Positions 46,729 to 58,353 of a stretch of DNA of 64,000 nt are shown piece by piece; within the stretch, counting starts at the first letter, position 1; every line of letters begins with the position of its first letter. The DNA comes from Triglochin maritima (lineage: Eukaryota; Streptophyta; Magnoliopsida; Alismatales; Juncaginaceae): NCBI GenBank assembly GCA_963682175.1, contig OY821772.1, positions 16,670,743 to 16,734,742 of the forward strand. The letters run 5' to 3'. The notes beneath the pieces were generated by a model, which did not search any database, was not told the origin of the DNA, and was given only the letters and a program-made list of their open reading frames with translations. A program made the position numbers and the translations under genes.

Positions 46729-48142
46729 TGATTGACATCATTTCATGCTCATATTTGTATCTTATATCCATTATCTTTCACCTAAATAATGCTATGTTAC
46801 GAGTTTTATGTTTAGTTTTCAGGAATAATTAGGTTTGAAGAGATGAAGTAAAAAAGGACCCAAAAGCTGGGAAAAAGGACTGGATTGTGAGATCTGGGGA
46901 CCAAGATGCAAAGGAGAAGGACCTGATCGTAAGACAGAGGGACCTAAGATTAAAACAGAATACTTCACACCATTATGGGGAGTATTTTGACAATTCTAGT
47001 CGGGTCGGAGCTCCAACATGCAAAATACATGCATCAAATACCAACAAAGCCTTCCAGAAAAGCCCACAAGAAATCCCAGAGCGATCCGGACACTGTAGAC
47101 CGCTAATTAGCGGTCCAAGACCGCTAATTGGCGGTCACTTTTGGCCCAAATGCACTCAAATTTCTCCCGCACATGTATTAGAGGATGTTTAGGCTATTTG
47201 TGGTATCTGTTTAGTCCCACATCGGGGGATTGTCCCGGATTAGCTTTTTCCATGCCTTTAAATAGAACTCTTCACCTCCTATTGTAATCACTCCATATTT
47301 TAAGTGGCTATTCTTCCTACTAGAAGTGAGGCCTTGAAGCACACACTAAAGTAGGAGGATGCTACTTTTAATGTGAGTCATTTTTATCAATAAAGTTTTG
47401 TGTTTCTTTCATTGTTTGTTTTATGCTTCTTTTATTGTTGTGCATGTTTTAGTTTAATCGTCTTTTAATTCTAGCTTAATTTTAATATGCTTTCTTTCCA
47501 TAGTTTAATCATTAGTGTAATGTTTAGTGAGTAGTTCCATACCCTTTTGGGGGGTGGAGTAGATGTACATACATGCATTAGAGAATGGGATGAATGCTTT
47601 AATTTCAATGTGTTGATTAAACATGAATGTATGCTTGCTTGTTTAGGATAGAATTTACAACTTGATGAGTTTTGCCAAAATGATTAGACACCTCTCATGC
47701 TTGTTTAGGTTCTAAAATAAACACCTTGCATATGTAAATGTTAATCAACTAAGTTGGTGAGTAGATTGATAGGTTTTGCCATAACATTTAGACACTTCCT
47801 ATGCTTGATAAACACCACCTTCATGTGCTTAAAGAATGTATTCTACACCCACCTCTTTGCATGTGTGCACTCACTCCACCCCTTAGGGGTTTTCCATTCC
47901 TGAAATTCCAGCATTCTTGTTTTGTTCTTAGCTTAGTTCTTATTTCATCGTTTGTTTGCTTCTTTCACATTTCATACTTCTTAGAGTAGTTTAGGGTAGA
48001 GTAGTGTAACCAACTTTCTTCCCCTCTCTTTTTGCCACTTGATTTCTGATAAACAAGAGGCTGCTCACCTCCCTGAGGACGACCCGTACTTGCCACCGCT
48101 TCAACGCGGCCGTGCACTTGCGGTTAATTAAAACGTTCAACA
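46729..48142 (+). repeat. E5 5' LTR (subfamily B, 1414 bp)
   Basis: TGATTGACATC to AACGTTCAACA. Palindromes at 47098-47136. The TATA position reads TTTAAATAG (47257-47265), where the E6 LTR keeps TATAAATAG. Confidence 0.95.
47098..47136. promoter_or_regulatory. paired palindromes in E5 5' LTR, both arms changed
   Basis: GACCGCTAATTAGCGGTC (47098-47115) is still a perfect palindrome although both arms differ from the CCAATTGG form. Its partner GACCGCTAATTGGCGGTC starts 21 bp later. Confidence 0.85.
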
Positions 48143-48148
48143 AGTTTT

Positions 48149-48166
48149 TGGCGCCGTTGCCGGGGA
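48149..48166 (+). other. E5 primer binding site, tRNA-Asp
   Basis: TGGCGCCGTTGCCGGGGA, the intact Athila-type site, seven bases after the LTR. Confidence 0.9.
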
Positions 48167-49357
48167 CGTGCCAGTCCAGACTCTTGTTTGGACGATTCAA
48201 GTGGATTTAATTTTTGTCTGGTAGTTTTCTTTGTTTCAGGAGACTCACATTGAGAAGGGGAAGCATCAGGTGATGTTTGGAGGCGGTGTGAGAGAAGAAG
48301 ACCGCCAATCAGCGGTCTACAACCGCCAACTGGCGGTCTGGTTGTTTCATTTCACCTCGAAATTTCTTTGGAGTATTTCTTTATATGATATAGTGGTCTG
48401 GGACTTAATTTGGCATGTTTTGACTTATAGTGCGTTCCCAGATCAATAATTAAACCTCCTTTAAGCAACTTGGACCCTAAAACTCAAAGCAAAAGATTAG
48501 GCATTCATTCTTGTTTAGGTCATGCATCATGTATGTGACTTAGGCATTTAGATTGTCTTTTATCTTAGCTTTATTTTCTGTTGCTGAGAGCTGGCGTGAG
48601 GTACGCACCTTCTACTCTCATTCATGCATTTCGTATGAACATGCATTAGTTAGTAGGAAGTGCATTGCAACAAGTGTGAGTTGAGCGTTGTTTGGAGAGT
48701 TGATTGCTAGATTTAGGACTCCAAAACGCTACTAAGGAGGGGCTGTCCCGTAAAAGATAAGGTGGGGGATTTCATCACCCTTTCCTTCGCCCCAAAAACC
48801 ACACTAATCAAGAGCCTAATTTTAAAATCAAGTAGACATTGGCCCTAAGGATCTTGGACGCATTAGGAGAGTGATCCGGTCCCGACCGTCATGACCTGAT
48901 CGGCGTTGCCCACTTTGTCGATAGTAGGAGAGACGAGATCCCCGGATCTTGGCTCACTTGCTGGGCTTTGTGGTCCTCGTTGTAGGGAGGTGAGGCGTGT
49001 TGAGGCCGTGTGACCTCGCAGTTAGGCGTCGTCTAGCTGTAAGGACCTATAGCGACCTTAGGATTGTTTGAGCCTTGTTTGCTTGTGTGCTTCTACCTGT
49101 ACCCATCCATCGTAGCTTAAGGACTTCTTCCCTTCTCTCCTGAGTCATTCTTTCTCTCCTGTGTTCCCTCGTCTTCTCTTCTACGTACATTCTTCATTTG
49201 AAAAAAAAAAGTTTTGTTTTGTGTGTGTGCACCTTTGTGCATGCTTTCGTGGACACGAGACGAGAGTGGTCGTTTGACGAGGAGCGTTGTCAATCCGGCT
49301 TCGGTCATCGATTTCTCGACACCTCCCTCCTCTCGTGTCACACGCAGTCCGGGTTCA
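48167..49357 (+). other. E5 untranslated leader
   Basis: Non-coding leader with paired palindromes (48300-48317 GACCGCCAATCAGCGGTC, 48321-48338 AACCGCCAACTGGCGGTC) and the conserved block aaggaggggctgtccc near 48732. It reads without interruption through the site where E4 carries a solo LTR. A frame open from 49214, with an ATG at 49241, leads into gag. Confidence 0.75.
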
Positions 49358-52348
49358 ATGGCTGCTAATTTCCGTGAGGAGGAGCAGTTGCTGGACCCAC
49401 CTGTTCGACCAGTGCTTCCAGTTGTCGTTCCCATACCTCTACGTGATCGATGCTACCCGAGCCGTACAGCTCTACCCTCATGCATCGTATTACCAGAGGC
49501 TAATGGGAACCATTTTGAGGTTAAGCCTCAGTTTATCTCCATGCTCCCTCATTTCACTGGGAAAGGTGACCCCTATATCTTTCTCAGGGAATTTGAGGAG
49601 GTCTGTGCTATGTACAAGCTGCAACAACTTAGCACAGACTCCATCCATCTTAGGCTCGTTCCTTTTGCACTAAAGGATGACGCCAAGAAGTGGTTGTACA
49701 GCAACCAGGCGAATGCCTTTAGGACTTGGGATGAGTTTCAATTTGCATTCCTCAAGAAGTACTTTCCTAATCATCGGACTCAAAAATTGAGGAACGAAAT
49801 CAATTCGTTCTATCAACATGAGACCGAACCATTTCATGCATATCTTGAGAGGTTCAAAGAGCTACTATCCTCGTGCCCTCACCATGGCATTGAGTTGTGG
49901 CGTCTTTGTCAGATTGTGTATGAGGGTCTTCACATCCCGTCCAGAATGCTCCTTGAGTCCATGTGTCAAGGAGAGTTCTTGGGAAAGGATGAAAGGGAGG
50001 CATGGGCCTTCTTAGAAGACCTCGCTGAGAAAACCATGCAGTGGGAGAGTGTGAGGGAACCACCTGCATCATCTAGTATAGGAGCGAGGATCGCGAATGC
50101 AAACTCAAGTAGATCGGGTTCCGCATTTGCTATCGATACCACTACGGCCACCGAGGCACGCATGGCGGCCTTAATGCGCCGTATGGATTCGATTGAGCTC
50201 CAAAACCGACAAAGTGCACCTCAGATGTCCACATCTGGTCCAGTTCCTTGTCATTCATGTGGTAGGATAGGTCATGTAGAAAGCGAGTGTGAGTCCATTC
50301 CTCCTGAGATGGAGCGTGTCAACGCCGTCTATGATAGAGCCAGGAATGACCCATACTCATCATCTTATAATCCTGGATGGAGGAACCACCCCAATTTTTC
50401 ATGGAACCAAACTAATGCCCCGGGTGGTCCTCCAAACTCCTCTAGACCACCTTACCAATCACACCAACCTCCCATGCATGCGCAATCCTATCAGCCACCC
50501 CATGCGCAAACCACCAATCAATCGGGTTTCCCAAATTCCAATAATATGGAAACCCGATTCAATTCGCTTGAGACCTTGACTCGTGGACTTGAAAACTCAA
50601 TGAAAATTTTTATGTAAACCACGAGTCAAGTTCTCACTTCAAATCAGCAGACCATCAAATCTCTAGAGCTTCAGATGGGCCAATTGGCTCAGTCTATACA
50701 TGAAAGAGAGAGAGGGTCTTTTCCTAGCCAGCCTGAGGCTAACCCCCGCATGTACCAACAACAACAAATGCAAAATGAGAATGTGGTACCTCGGGGGAGG
50801 CAAGTGAACCATGTGGTGGAACCTGTTCACCCTGTCAATTCCATTGTGACCTTAACGAATGGAAAACAGGTTGACAATCACATTTCCTTGCCACACCCAC
50901 CACCATCTATGCAGCCCCTCCGTGGGAATGGTGGTGAAGAAGAAGCTGAGGGTGAGGGTAATACACCAAAGCTTTCTTCTCAGGTACAACAGAAAACCTA
51001 CCTGCCAAAAGCTCCCTATCCAAGTAGGTTAAACAAAAAGCAGAGTGACAACATGGACAAGATAGTAGAGGTGTTTAAGCAAGTAAAGGTTAACATCCCC
51101 TTGTTGGATGTCATCCAACAAATACCTCAATATGCCAAAGTGTTGAAGGATCTCTGCACAACCAAGAGGAAGACCAATGTTCCTAAGAAAGCATTCTTGG
51201 CTGCAAATATCAGCTCACTTTTGTCCAATCCCACCTACACAAAATACAAGGACCCTGGGTGTCCTACTATTCAGTGTACGATAGGGGACACTAGACTGAG
51301 CAATGTTTTGCTTGATTTAGGATCAGCGGTCAACCTCCTCCCATTCTCTGTTTATCAACAGTTGAACTTGGGAGAATTGAAACCAACTAAGATCACCCTC
51401 CAACTGGCGGATAGATCCATTCGTATTCCTATGGGGATTATCGAGGATGTGCTTATCAAAGTTGGAGATTTTATATTTCCAGTCGATTTTGTTGTCCTCG
51501 ATACCAATCCTGTTGCGAACACCCACTCTCAAATACCTTTGATTTTGGGTAGACCATTTCTAGCAACCTCCAATGCCTTGATTAATTGTAGAAATGGTCT
51601 CATGAAGCTCTCATTCGGTAACATGAGTGCCGAGTTTCATGTGTTCAACTCTGGTAGGCAACAGGAACCCATGGATGAACCTTTAAATCTCAATCTCATC
51701 CGCCAATTGGAGAAAGCACCACAAAATCAACGAACACCCCTAACCCCAATGCAACCCGTTGAGAATGTTCGAGGGCCCAGCGAAAACTCATTGCCTGTCT
51801 TCGCAATGCAACAGAGTGAGCTGGCCTCGAACATGAATGTCCAAAGGGAGTGTTCGTTGCATGATTCAGTTGAGAGTACTAGTGAGAGTGAGACACCTCA
51901 TCATATGCCTTTACCAGAAGGTGTCTTTACCTCATGTCCCATGGCCATTGAGCCATTTGGGCTTCATATTGACTCCAACAAGGACCCACCTATGACCGAG
52001 CTTTTGCTTGATGATCTAAATGATGGTGGGAGGTCCTTGTTGGATGACTTGGGGAGAAGCCCCATTCTTAGTGATGCAGGTCTGCTGCATCCATCGAATG
52101 AGCTTGAGGAACTCATTCCGATGCACCCGCCTATTGGTTGGAGGGTTTTCTTCGATGAGCAATTAAACCCTAGTGAGGCAACACAACTTCATTCTTTGTT
52201 GCCCACACCCAACCAATATCATGAGGGGTTCGAGCCTTTCAGCTTTGACCTTTCACCCCTCATGACACCTCAGAGTACCAGTGGAGTTTGCCCATCTCGG
52301 CAAGTCTCTGGTCCTCATGACTTGATATTCTCATTTGATGTTCCTTGA
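49358..52348 (+). pseudogene. E5 gag-protease-tail polyprotein, one stop codon
   Basis: A single frame from ATG 49358 (MAANFREEEQ; an upstream in-frame ATG is at 49241), broken only by TAA at 50615-50617, where E6 has a sense codon. Domains: retrotransposon gag domain at roughly residues 60-190 (DPYIFLREFEEV, KKWLYS, FLKKYFP), CCHC knuckle CHSCGRIGHVESEC at 298-311, Pro/Gln-rich linker, then protease with KTNVPKKAFLAANI, LLDLGSAVNLLPFSV (catalytic Asp 51314-51316), LQLADRSIRIPMG and PVDFVVLD. A tail of about 130-150 residues follows DPPMTEL and ends FSFDVP. No RT or integrase follows. The split product may still supply Gag. Confidence 0.9.
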
Positions 52349-53917
52349 AAAAATGATTATGAGAATATCTTGGGTGATGTATATATCTTGAAAAAAAAGA
52401 AGTGTGTAATAAAAGACTCCTTCAGTGAGCATCGATTGTTGTGGGCCCCAACCCTTGTGTACTTGGGCCCAATCTCTTCACGTATTTATCTCCCTTCTTC
52501 AGCTTCTCACAGGTTTTGAGGGAATTTGGGTTTGTGTCCATCAACATGACCCTGAACGTCCCTTTGTACTTCATGTTGGTGAGATCTTTCCTTTTTCATG
52601 CATGTATCCATGTAGTATCTTGTTCACATTCATTGAGGACAATGCATGAAGTAGGTGTGGGGGGGTGTTTTACGTGTGTACATAGTCGAGTCTTTTTCCT
52701 TTGGTTTTATTTTCTTTTGTTTGCATTGTTAGGGTCATGTTAGTGTGCCGCATTTAACATTGATATATCTGCTTGCCATGATCCTTGGGTGACTTGTCTT
52801 CTTTTGCTTGCCTAGTGCTTTAAAATTTTCACATTTCTTTCAAAATCTTCATGTGTTTGCGAAAGAAAATGTTTTTTGTAGGTTTTGCGTGTGTTTAGCA
52901 TGTGCAAAACCGTTGAGAGGCAAAGTAAAAAGAAAGCTCCCAAAATTGTCTTGAACTTGATGCATTAGGATTTCTAGTTTACTGGCTTTAGGTCTTATCG
53001 AGTCGTTAGGATGCACCCTGGTTTTCCCTCAGGGGGCGTGTAATCATAGGGTTTCAGTACTCAAACATTTAAAGAAGTCCACCATGAACCTAGTGAGTCA
53101 AATAATTCGTGTCTGTTAGTATAAGGAAGTTTGTCGTAGGCAAGGGCCCTTAATCTCTTTTTGTGAAACTTAAGTGTAGGGGTTTTGGTTCCCATATAGA
53201 TAAATAAGTGGTGTTCTCTCTTCTCGCACGGCTCCTATCACTCGGGAAAGTAGGTCTGAGGGGACTTTGTGCCTGGTGCTTTCGAGTCATCTGACTTGGG
53301 ATGCACCGACCGAACTCCCGTTACACGGGTGGTAGGGATCACCCTATGTGGAGATTTGGGGGAAGGTGTACGTGATAGTATAAGCCCTCATAGGCAATGA
53401 TGCACGAAACCTGACCCTGGGAGAATCAAACACCAACCAATAAAATGCTCCAATGAAAAAAAATGAAAAAAAGAAGAAAAGAAAAAAAAAGAGTCAAATA
53501 AGAACCAAAATGGACTTTACACATTGTATCACATTCAGAAGTTAAGGTTGCCCATGTCTTTCACTTAAGTCCTTGACTAACTCTCACGAATAACTCATTA
53601 GGCTAGGTGTGTGGACCGATTACATATATAGAGTCGACCCGTAGTATTACCGCGTCCCATGATCGACAATATAAGTCCAACGAGTCGTGTAGCCAGATTG
53701 ATTAATGCATCTTGTTCGGATTTTGTGGGTATATCCTCTGAAAACCCTCAGGAGACAACACTCCTCCTCCTTGGCGACAAGGAGGTTTAACGGCTTGTTG
53801 CACGTGCTAAGTGCAACCGTGATTCCTACGAAAGTGAGTTAGGATTTCCTGGTTTTCGCATGCTTTTCTCTTTCTTTGTTTTGCTCGGGACTAGCAAAAG
53901 TTAGGTGTGGGGGTATT
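52349..53917 (+). other. E5 3' non-coding region
   Basis: About 1.57 kb without a supported gene, homologous to the post-pol region of E3 and E4. It includes the hairpin CCCGTTACACGGG near 53318, an A-rich tract (53455-53495) and a terminal purine tract aggtgtgggggtatt at 53903-53917. Short frames near 52425-52743 are conserved only to the extent the whole element is. Confidence 0.75.
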
Positions 53918-55331
53918 TGATTGACATCATTTCATGCTTATATTTGTATCTTATATCCATTATCTTTCACCTAAATAATGCTATGTTACGAGTTTTATGT
54001 TTAGTTTTCAGGAATAATTAGGTTTGAAGAGATGAAGCAAAAAAGGACCCAAAAGCTGGGAAAAAGGACTGGATTGTGAGATCTGGGGACCAAGATGCAA
54101 AGGAGAAGGACCTGATCGTAAGACAGAGGGACCTAAGAGTAAAACAGAATACTTCACACCATTATGGGGAGTATTTTGACAATTCTAGTCGGGTCGGAGC
54201 TCCAACATGCAAAATAGATGCATTAAATACCAACAAAGCCTTCCAGAAAAGCCCACAAGAAATTCCAGAGCGATCCGGACACTGTAGACCGCTAATTAGC
54301 GGTCCAATACCGCTAATTGGCGGTCACTTTTGGCCCAAATGCGCTCAAATTTCTCCCGCACATGTATTAGAGGATGTTTAGGCTATTTGTGGTATCTGTT
54401 TAGTCCCACATCGGGGGATTGTCCCGGATTAGCTTTTTCCATGCCTTTAAATAGAACTCTTCACCTCCTATTGTAATCACTCCATATTTTAAGTGGCTAT
54501 TCTTCCTACTAGAAGTGAGGCCTTGAAGCACACACTAAAGTAGGAGGATGCTACTTTTAATGTGAGTCATTTTTATCAATAAAGTTTTGTGTTTCTTTCA
54601 TTGTTTGTTTTATGCTTCTTTTATTGTTGTGCATGTTTTAGTGTAATCGTCTTTTAATTCTATCTTAATTTTAATATACTTTCTTTCCATAGTTTAATCA
54701 TTAGTGTAATGTTTAGTGAGTAGTTCCATCCCCTTTTGGGGGGTGGAGTAGATGTACATACATGCATTAGAGAATGGGATGAATGCTTTAATTTCAATGT
54801 GTTGATTAAACATGAATGTATGCTTGCTTGTTTAGGATAGAATTTACAACTTGATGAGTTTTGCCAAAATGATTAGACACCTCTCATGCTTGTTTAGGTT
54901 CTAAAATAAACACCTTGCATATGTAAATGTTAATCAACTAAGTTGGTGATTAGATTGATAGGTTTTGCCATAACATTTAGACACTTCCTATGCTTGATAA
55001 ACACCACCTTCATGTGCTTAAAGAATGTATTCTACACCCACCTCTTTGCATGTGTGCACTCACTCCACCCCTTAGGGGTTTTCCATTCCTGAAATTCCAG
55101 CATTCTTGTTTTGTTCTTAACTTAGTTCTTATTTCATCGTTTGTTTGCTTTTTTCACATTTCATACTTCTTAGAGTAGTTTAGGGTAGAGTAGTGTAACC
55201 AACTTTCTTCCCCTCTCTTTTTGCCACGTGATTTCTGATAAACAAGAGGCTGCTCACCTCCCTGAGGACGACCCGTACTTGCCACCGCTTCAACGCGGCC
55301 GTGCACTTGCGGTTAATTAAATCGTTCAACA
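53918..55331 (+). repeat. E5 3' LTR (1414 bp)
   Basis: Same length as the 5' LTR, with few differences. Palindromes at 54287-54304 (perfect GACCGCTAATTAGCGGTC) and 54308-54325. TTTAAATAG at 54446-54454. Followed by CCTGG. Confidence 0.95.
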
Positions 55332-55336
55332 CCTGG

Positions 55337-55960
55337 GTTGCTTACCAAGAGTAAAGATGTTGAAATCCGCCGTGAGGTTTCCAAAAGACAACCTCATCAA
55401 GCCATTGCGACAATTGATCAAAGTATTAGATGTCGCAAGAAAAGGCCTCCCAAGGATCACTGGAATTTGTCCTTGTGGGTTGGACACGGGTTCAGAATCC
55501 AAGATGATGAAATCAACTGGAAATACGAACTCACCCACTTTAATAAGGACATCCTCTAGACTCCCTTGTGGAATCTTGACGAATTTGTCAGCCAACTGGC
55601 GGCTTGTCCTTGTTGGTTTAAGATCGCCTATTCCAAGGTTGACATGGACAGAGTAGGGCAGGAGGTTCACAGATGCTCCCAAATCCAATAAAGCTTGAGG
55701 GATTGTCACATTACCGATCATGCAACAGACAATTGGACAACCTGGGTTCTTGTATTTGACTTGCATGGGTTGTGTCAATAGCAAGCTCACATTGGCGGCC
55801 AAAAATTCATTTTTGGGAACATTTGTTCTTCTCTTAACGGTACAAAGGTCCTTAAGGACCTTGGCATACGGTGACATTTGTGAACAACGTCGAACAATGG
55901 GATGTTCACCTTTGCTTGCCTAAGTACCTCAACGATTTTGTCCCAATGCTCATCATATTT
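55337..55960 (-). pseudogene. E3 protease domain
   Basis: Minus-strand frame from about 55877 to the E5 junction: KRRTNVPKNEFLAANV, LLDLGASVNLLPYSV, PVDFIILD, ILGRPFLATSNTLINC and LSFGNLTADF. A frameshift precedes it near 55880-55900, where the conserved stretch before MSPYAKVLKDL is damaged. The catalytic DLG is intact. It joins the RT connector at 46728 once E5 is removed. Confidence 0.85.
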
Positions 55961-55995
55961 TTAGTCATCCTATGAGGGAATGGTGCCTTGGGGAC

Positions 55996-57629
55996 TTAAC
56001 AATCACGAGGAGGAGTCTCAGAATTAGGTTCCTTGACAGACTCACGACCCTCCTCGGAATAGTCACCATCATGGTTGGCTTCGGGCATTTCCACATTGTT
56101 GTCAACAACCCTTCCCGATCTTAAGGTATGGACAACATTAGCATGTTGGGAAGGGTCACTTTCAACATTGTGTACATTATGCCTAGCATGAGCAGGTTGA
56201 CCCCTGCGATTTACCACTTGTTGACTCGGTAACTGACCCTTCTCGCGTTCATGGAGCTGATGAGCCAACTGACTAACTTGCATTTCCAATGCTTTGACCG
56301 AATTATTGCTGTCCGCAAACATGGTTTGTGTGCTCTACATGAACGCTTGAAGGGTTTGTTCTAAAGTGGGGTCCTTTGGGTCAACCTGTTGGGGCAGTGG
56401 AGTTTGGTTAGAATAACCCGACGATGAGGCCTGAGTAGGTTGGTAATTATGGTGCTGAGACCTTTGATGTGGGGGAGTGTAGGTCGCCGATGGGCGTGGA
56501 GGTTGATAAGGTGGAGGTTGAGGTTGAGCTTGCGAGCTCTGATCGTGACCCCCACTAGGTCCCCTAAAGAAGTTAGGATGGTTACGCCATGCCAGGTTGT
56601 AGGAGTGACTGTATGGGTCCTTACGTGGCTTCTGTTGATACATCGCATTTGCATGCTCAGTATCCCTTGGAGCGTAAGCGCATTCGAAGTCATCATGGCC
56701 TGTAAGTCCACATCTATTACACCCAGGAGTAGCAACCTGAGCTGCAGGATCTCGGTCCAACTCTAAACTCTCAATCCTACGCATGAGAGCAGCCAATTTC
56801 GCCTCAGACGCGACAGTTGACTCAACTTGATTTGATCTATCCCGACCATAAGACCTGGTGGCTGATTGCTCTCTCATGGTGTCCCACTCAAATGTACGTT
56901 CAGCCATTAAATCAAAAGCGTCCCATGCCTCATTGATGGGTTTCATTTGGAAATCACCCTGACACATCGACTCCAACAATGTGCGGGTGTTGTAGTTGAG
57001 GCCCTCATAAATAATCTGGCACAACTGCCATAGCTCAAGTCCGTGATGAGGGCACTGCTGGAGAATGTCCTCGAACCTCTCAAAGAAAGCATGAAAAGAT
57101 TCGGTCTCAGTCTGATACATTTGATGTATCTGGTGTCGTATCTATTGATTTTCATTTGAGGGAAAAATCTCTTCAGAAATACGGTCACAAAGTCATCCCA
57201 AGACCGAATAGAGCTCGCCGGGAGGCTGTACATCCATTTCTTCGCGTTATCCTTCAACGCGAAAGAAATCATCCTCAACCGGACTGAATCCTCATCAAGC
57301 TGTTGAAGCTTGAACATGGAGCATACTTCCTCGAATTCACGTATAAAAATATACGGATCCTCCTTATTGGCAGTGAAGGTAGGAAGCATGCTCACATACT
57401 GAGGTTTCAGCTCATAGTTGTTCCCGCGAGCTGGGGGAAGAACTATGCAAGAAGGCTGCGCGGACCGAACAGGATAGGTCCGCTCCCACAAAGTCATCAG
57501 TCTATCCTGTTGAGCTAAAGGTGGTGGTGCACCAAGAACTCGATCCTGACCGAATCCCTCTTTCTCTCGAGTCAGAGGAGAAGGAGAAGGAGGTCTACGT
57601 GGTGGTGGGAGTGGATCGAAGTAATCCAT
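55996..57629 (-). pseudogene. E3 gag
   Basis: Start ATG at 57627-57629 (MDYFDPLPPPRR). The gag domain spans about residues 75-200 (CIVLPPARGNNYELKPQ, DPYIFIREFEEV, FALKDNAKKWMYS, FLKRFFP). A frameshift near 57140 moves to a second frame (57120-56335) carrying the rest of capsid and an intact knuckle CNRCGLTGHDDFEC. A TAG near 56333-56335 and a TAA near 55996 stop it again. It is the only copy in the window with a complete gag N-terminus of the autonomous type. Confidence 0.85.
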
Positions 57630-58348
57630 GTATGGAACTCAGGCTCCCCCGTCACCACGAGAAGACTCGGCCTCACCCTCCAAAGGAGCATGAGGCGGAG
57701 ATGGCCGATCACCAAGACCGTCCATCTCAGAAAAATGCACTCTCTCAAGTCGAGCGCTCTCACCAGAACGAGCCCAACCTCGCATAAAATACTCTACAAG
57801 AACACGCAACAGAAGGTGTACTAAGAGGAGGAGACTACTCATAGAAAATAGATGAGGAGAGGACTCATATAAGGAGGGAAGAATCCTTGGAGCTTGCATG
57901 GGTAGTGGGTGAAGGTAGATGCCTAATCTAGCAAGCACGACTCAAACAACTGAAGACTATGGGTCCTTAAGCTAGACGACGCCTAACTTCGAGGTCAGTA
58001 GTATCGACATGCCTCACCTCCCAACAATGAAGACCACAATGCCCAGCAAGTGATACCAGATCCAGAGATCCAGTACCTCCTACTATCGACAAGGCAGGCG
58101 ACGTCGATCAGGTCACGACGGTCTCAACTAGATTACTCTCCTAGTGCGGCCAAAATCCTTAGGGCCAATGTCTACTTGCTTTTAGAATTAAGGCATTTAT
58201 TAAGAGTGATTTTGGGGCCAAGGAAAGGGTGATGAAATCCCCCACCTTATCTTTTATGGGACAACCCCTCCTTAGTAGCGTTTGTATCTTAAATCTAGCA
58301 ATCAACACTCTAATCAAATGCTCAACTCACTCTTGTCCTGATGCAATT
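57630..58348 (-). other. E3 leader, part
   Basis: Minus-strand leader homologous to those of E1, E4 and E5, including the conserved block (complement of gggacaacccctcctta, 58258-58274). It is cut at 58348 by E6. The palindromes and primer site expected further upstream would lie beyond the window. Confidence 0.75.
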
Positions 58349-58353
58349 CCTAC
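58349..58353. other. presumed E6 target site duplication
   Basis: CCTAC next to the E6 LTR. The partner would be outside the window and could not be checked. Confidence 0.5.

Larger units (their letters stand above)
46729..55331 (+). mobile_element. E5: non-autonomous Athila element (gag-pro-tail), 8.6 kb
   Basis: Complete element with two 1414 bp LTRs that look almost identical, a perfect tRNA-Asp primer site, leader, one long gag-pro-tail frame with a single stop, a 3' non-coding region and CCTGG on both sides. RT, RNase H and integrase are absent. Near-identical LTRs suggest a recent insertion. Structure and sequence match E6 closely, so both come from one amplified non-autonomous subfamily. 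Confidence 0.9.
15753..58348 (-). mobile_element. E3: minus-strand Athila element split by three insertions
   Basis: Its parts, in 5' to 3' order on the minus strand, are: leader (58348-57630), gag (57629-55996), protease (about 55960-55337), RT/RNase H (46728-45251), integrase (45250-43759), an ORF3-like frame (43752-43243, resuming at 18484), 3' non-coding region (18305-17180) and 3' LTR (17179-15753). The joins across E4 and E5 are supported by exact 5 bp duplications GCCAC and CCTGG. The 5' LTR lies beyond the right edge, past E6. GGCCC at 15748-15752 should be its outer target duplication. Confidence 0.85.

Noticed and set aside
36600..51330. DLG in place of DTG/DSG as evidence of dead proteases
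   Set aside because: All copies share DLG, and it is the usual form in Athila-type elements, so it reflects the lineage.
52425..52743. Short frames after the E5 gag-pro stop, repeated in E6 (60957-61275)
   Set aside because: They overlap each other in different frames and are similar only because E5 and E6 are similar throughout. No domain and no in-frame conservation in E1 or E4.
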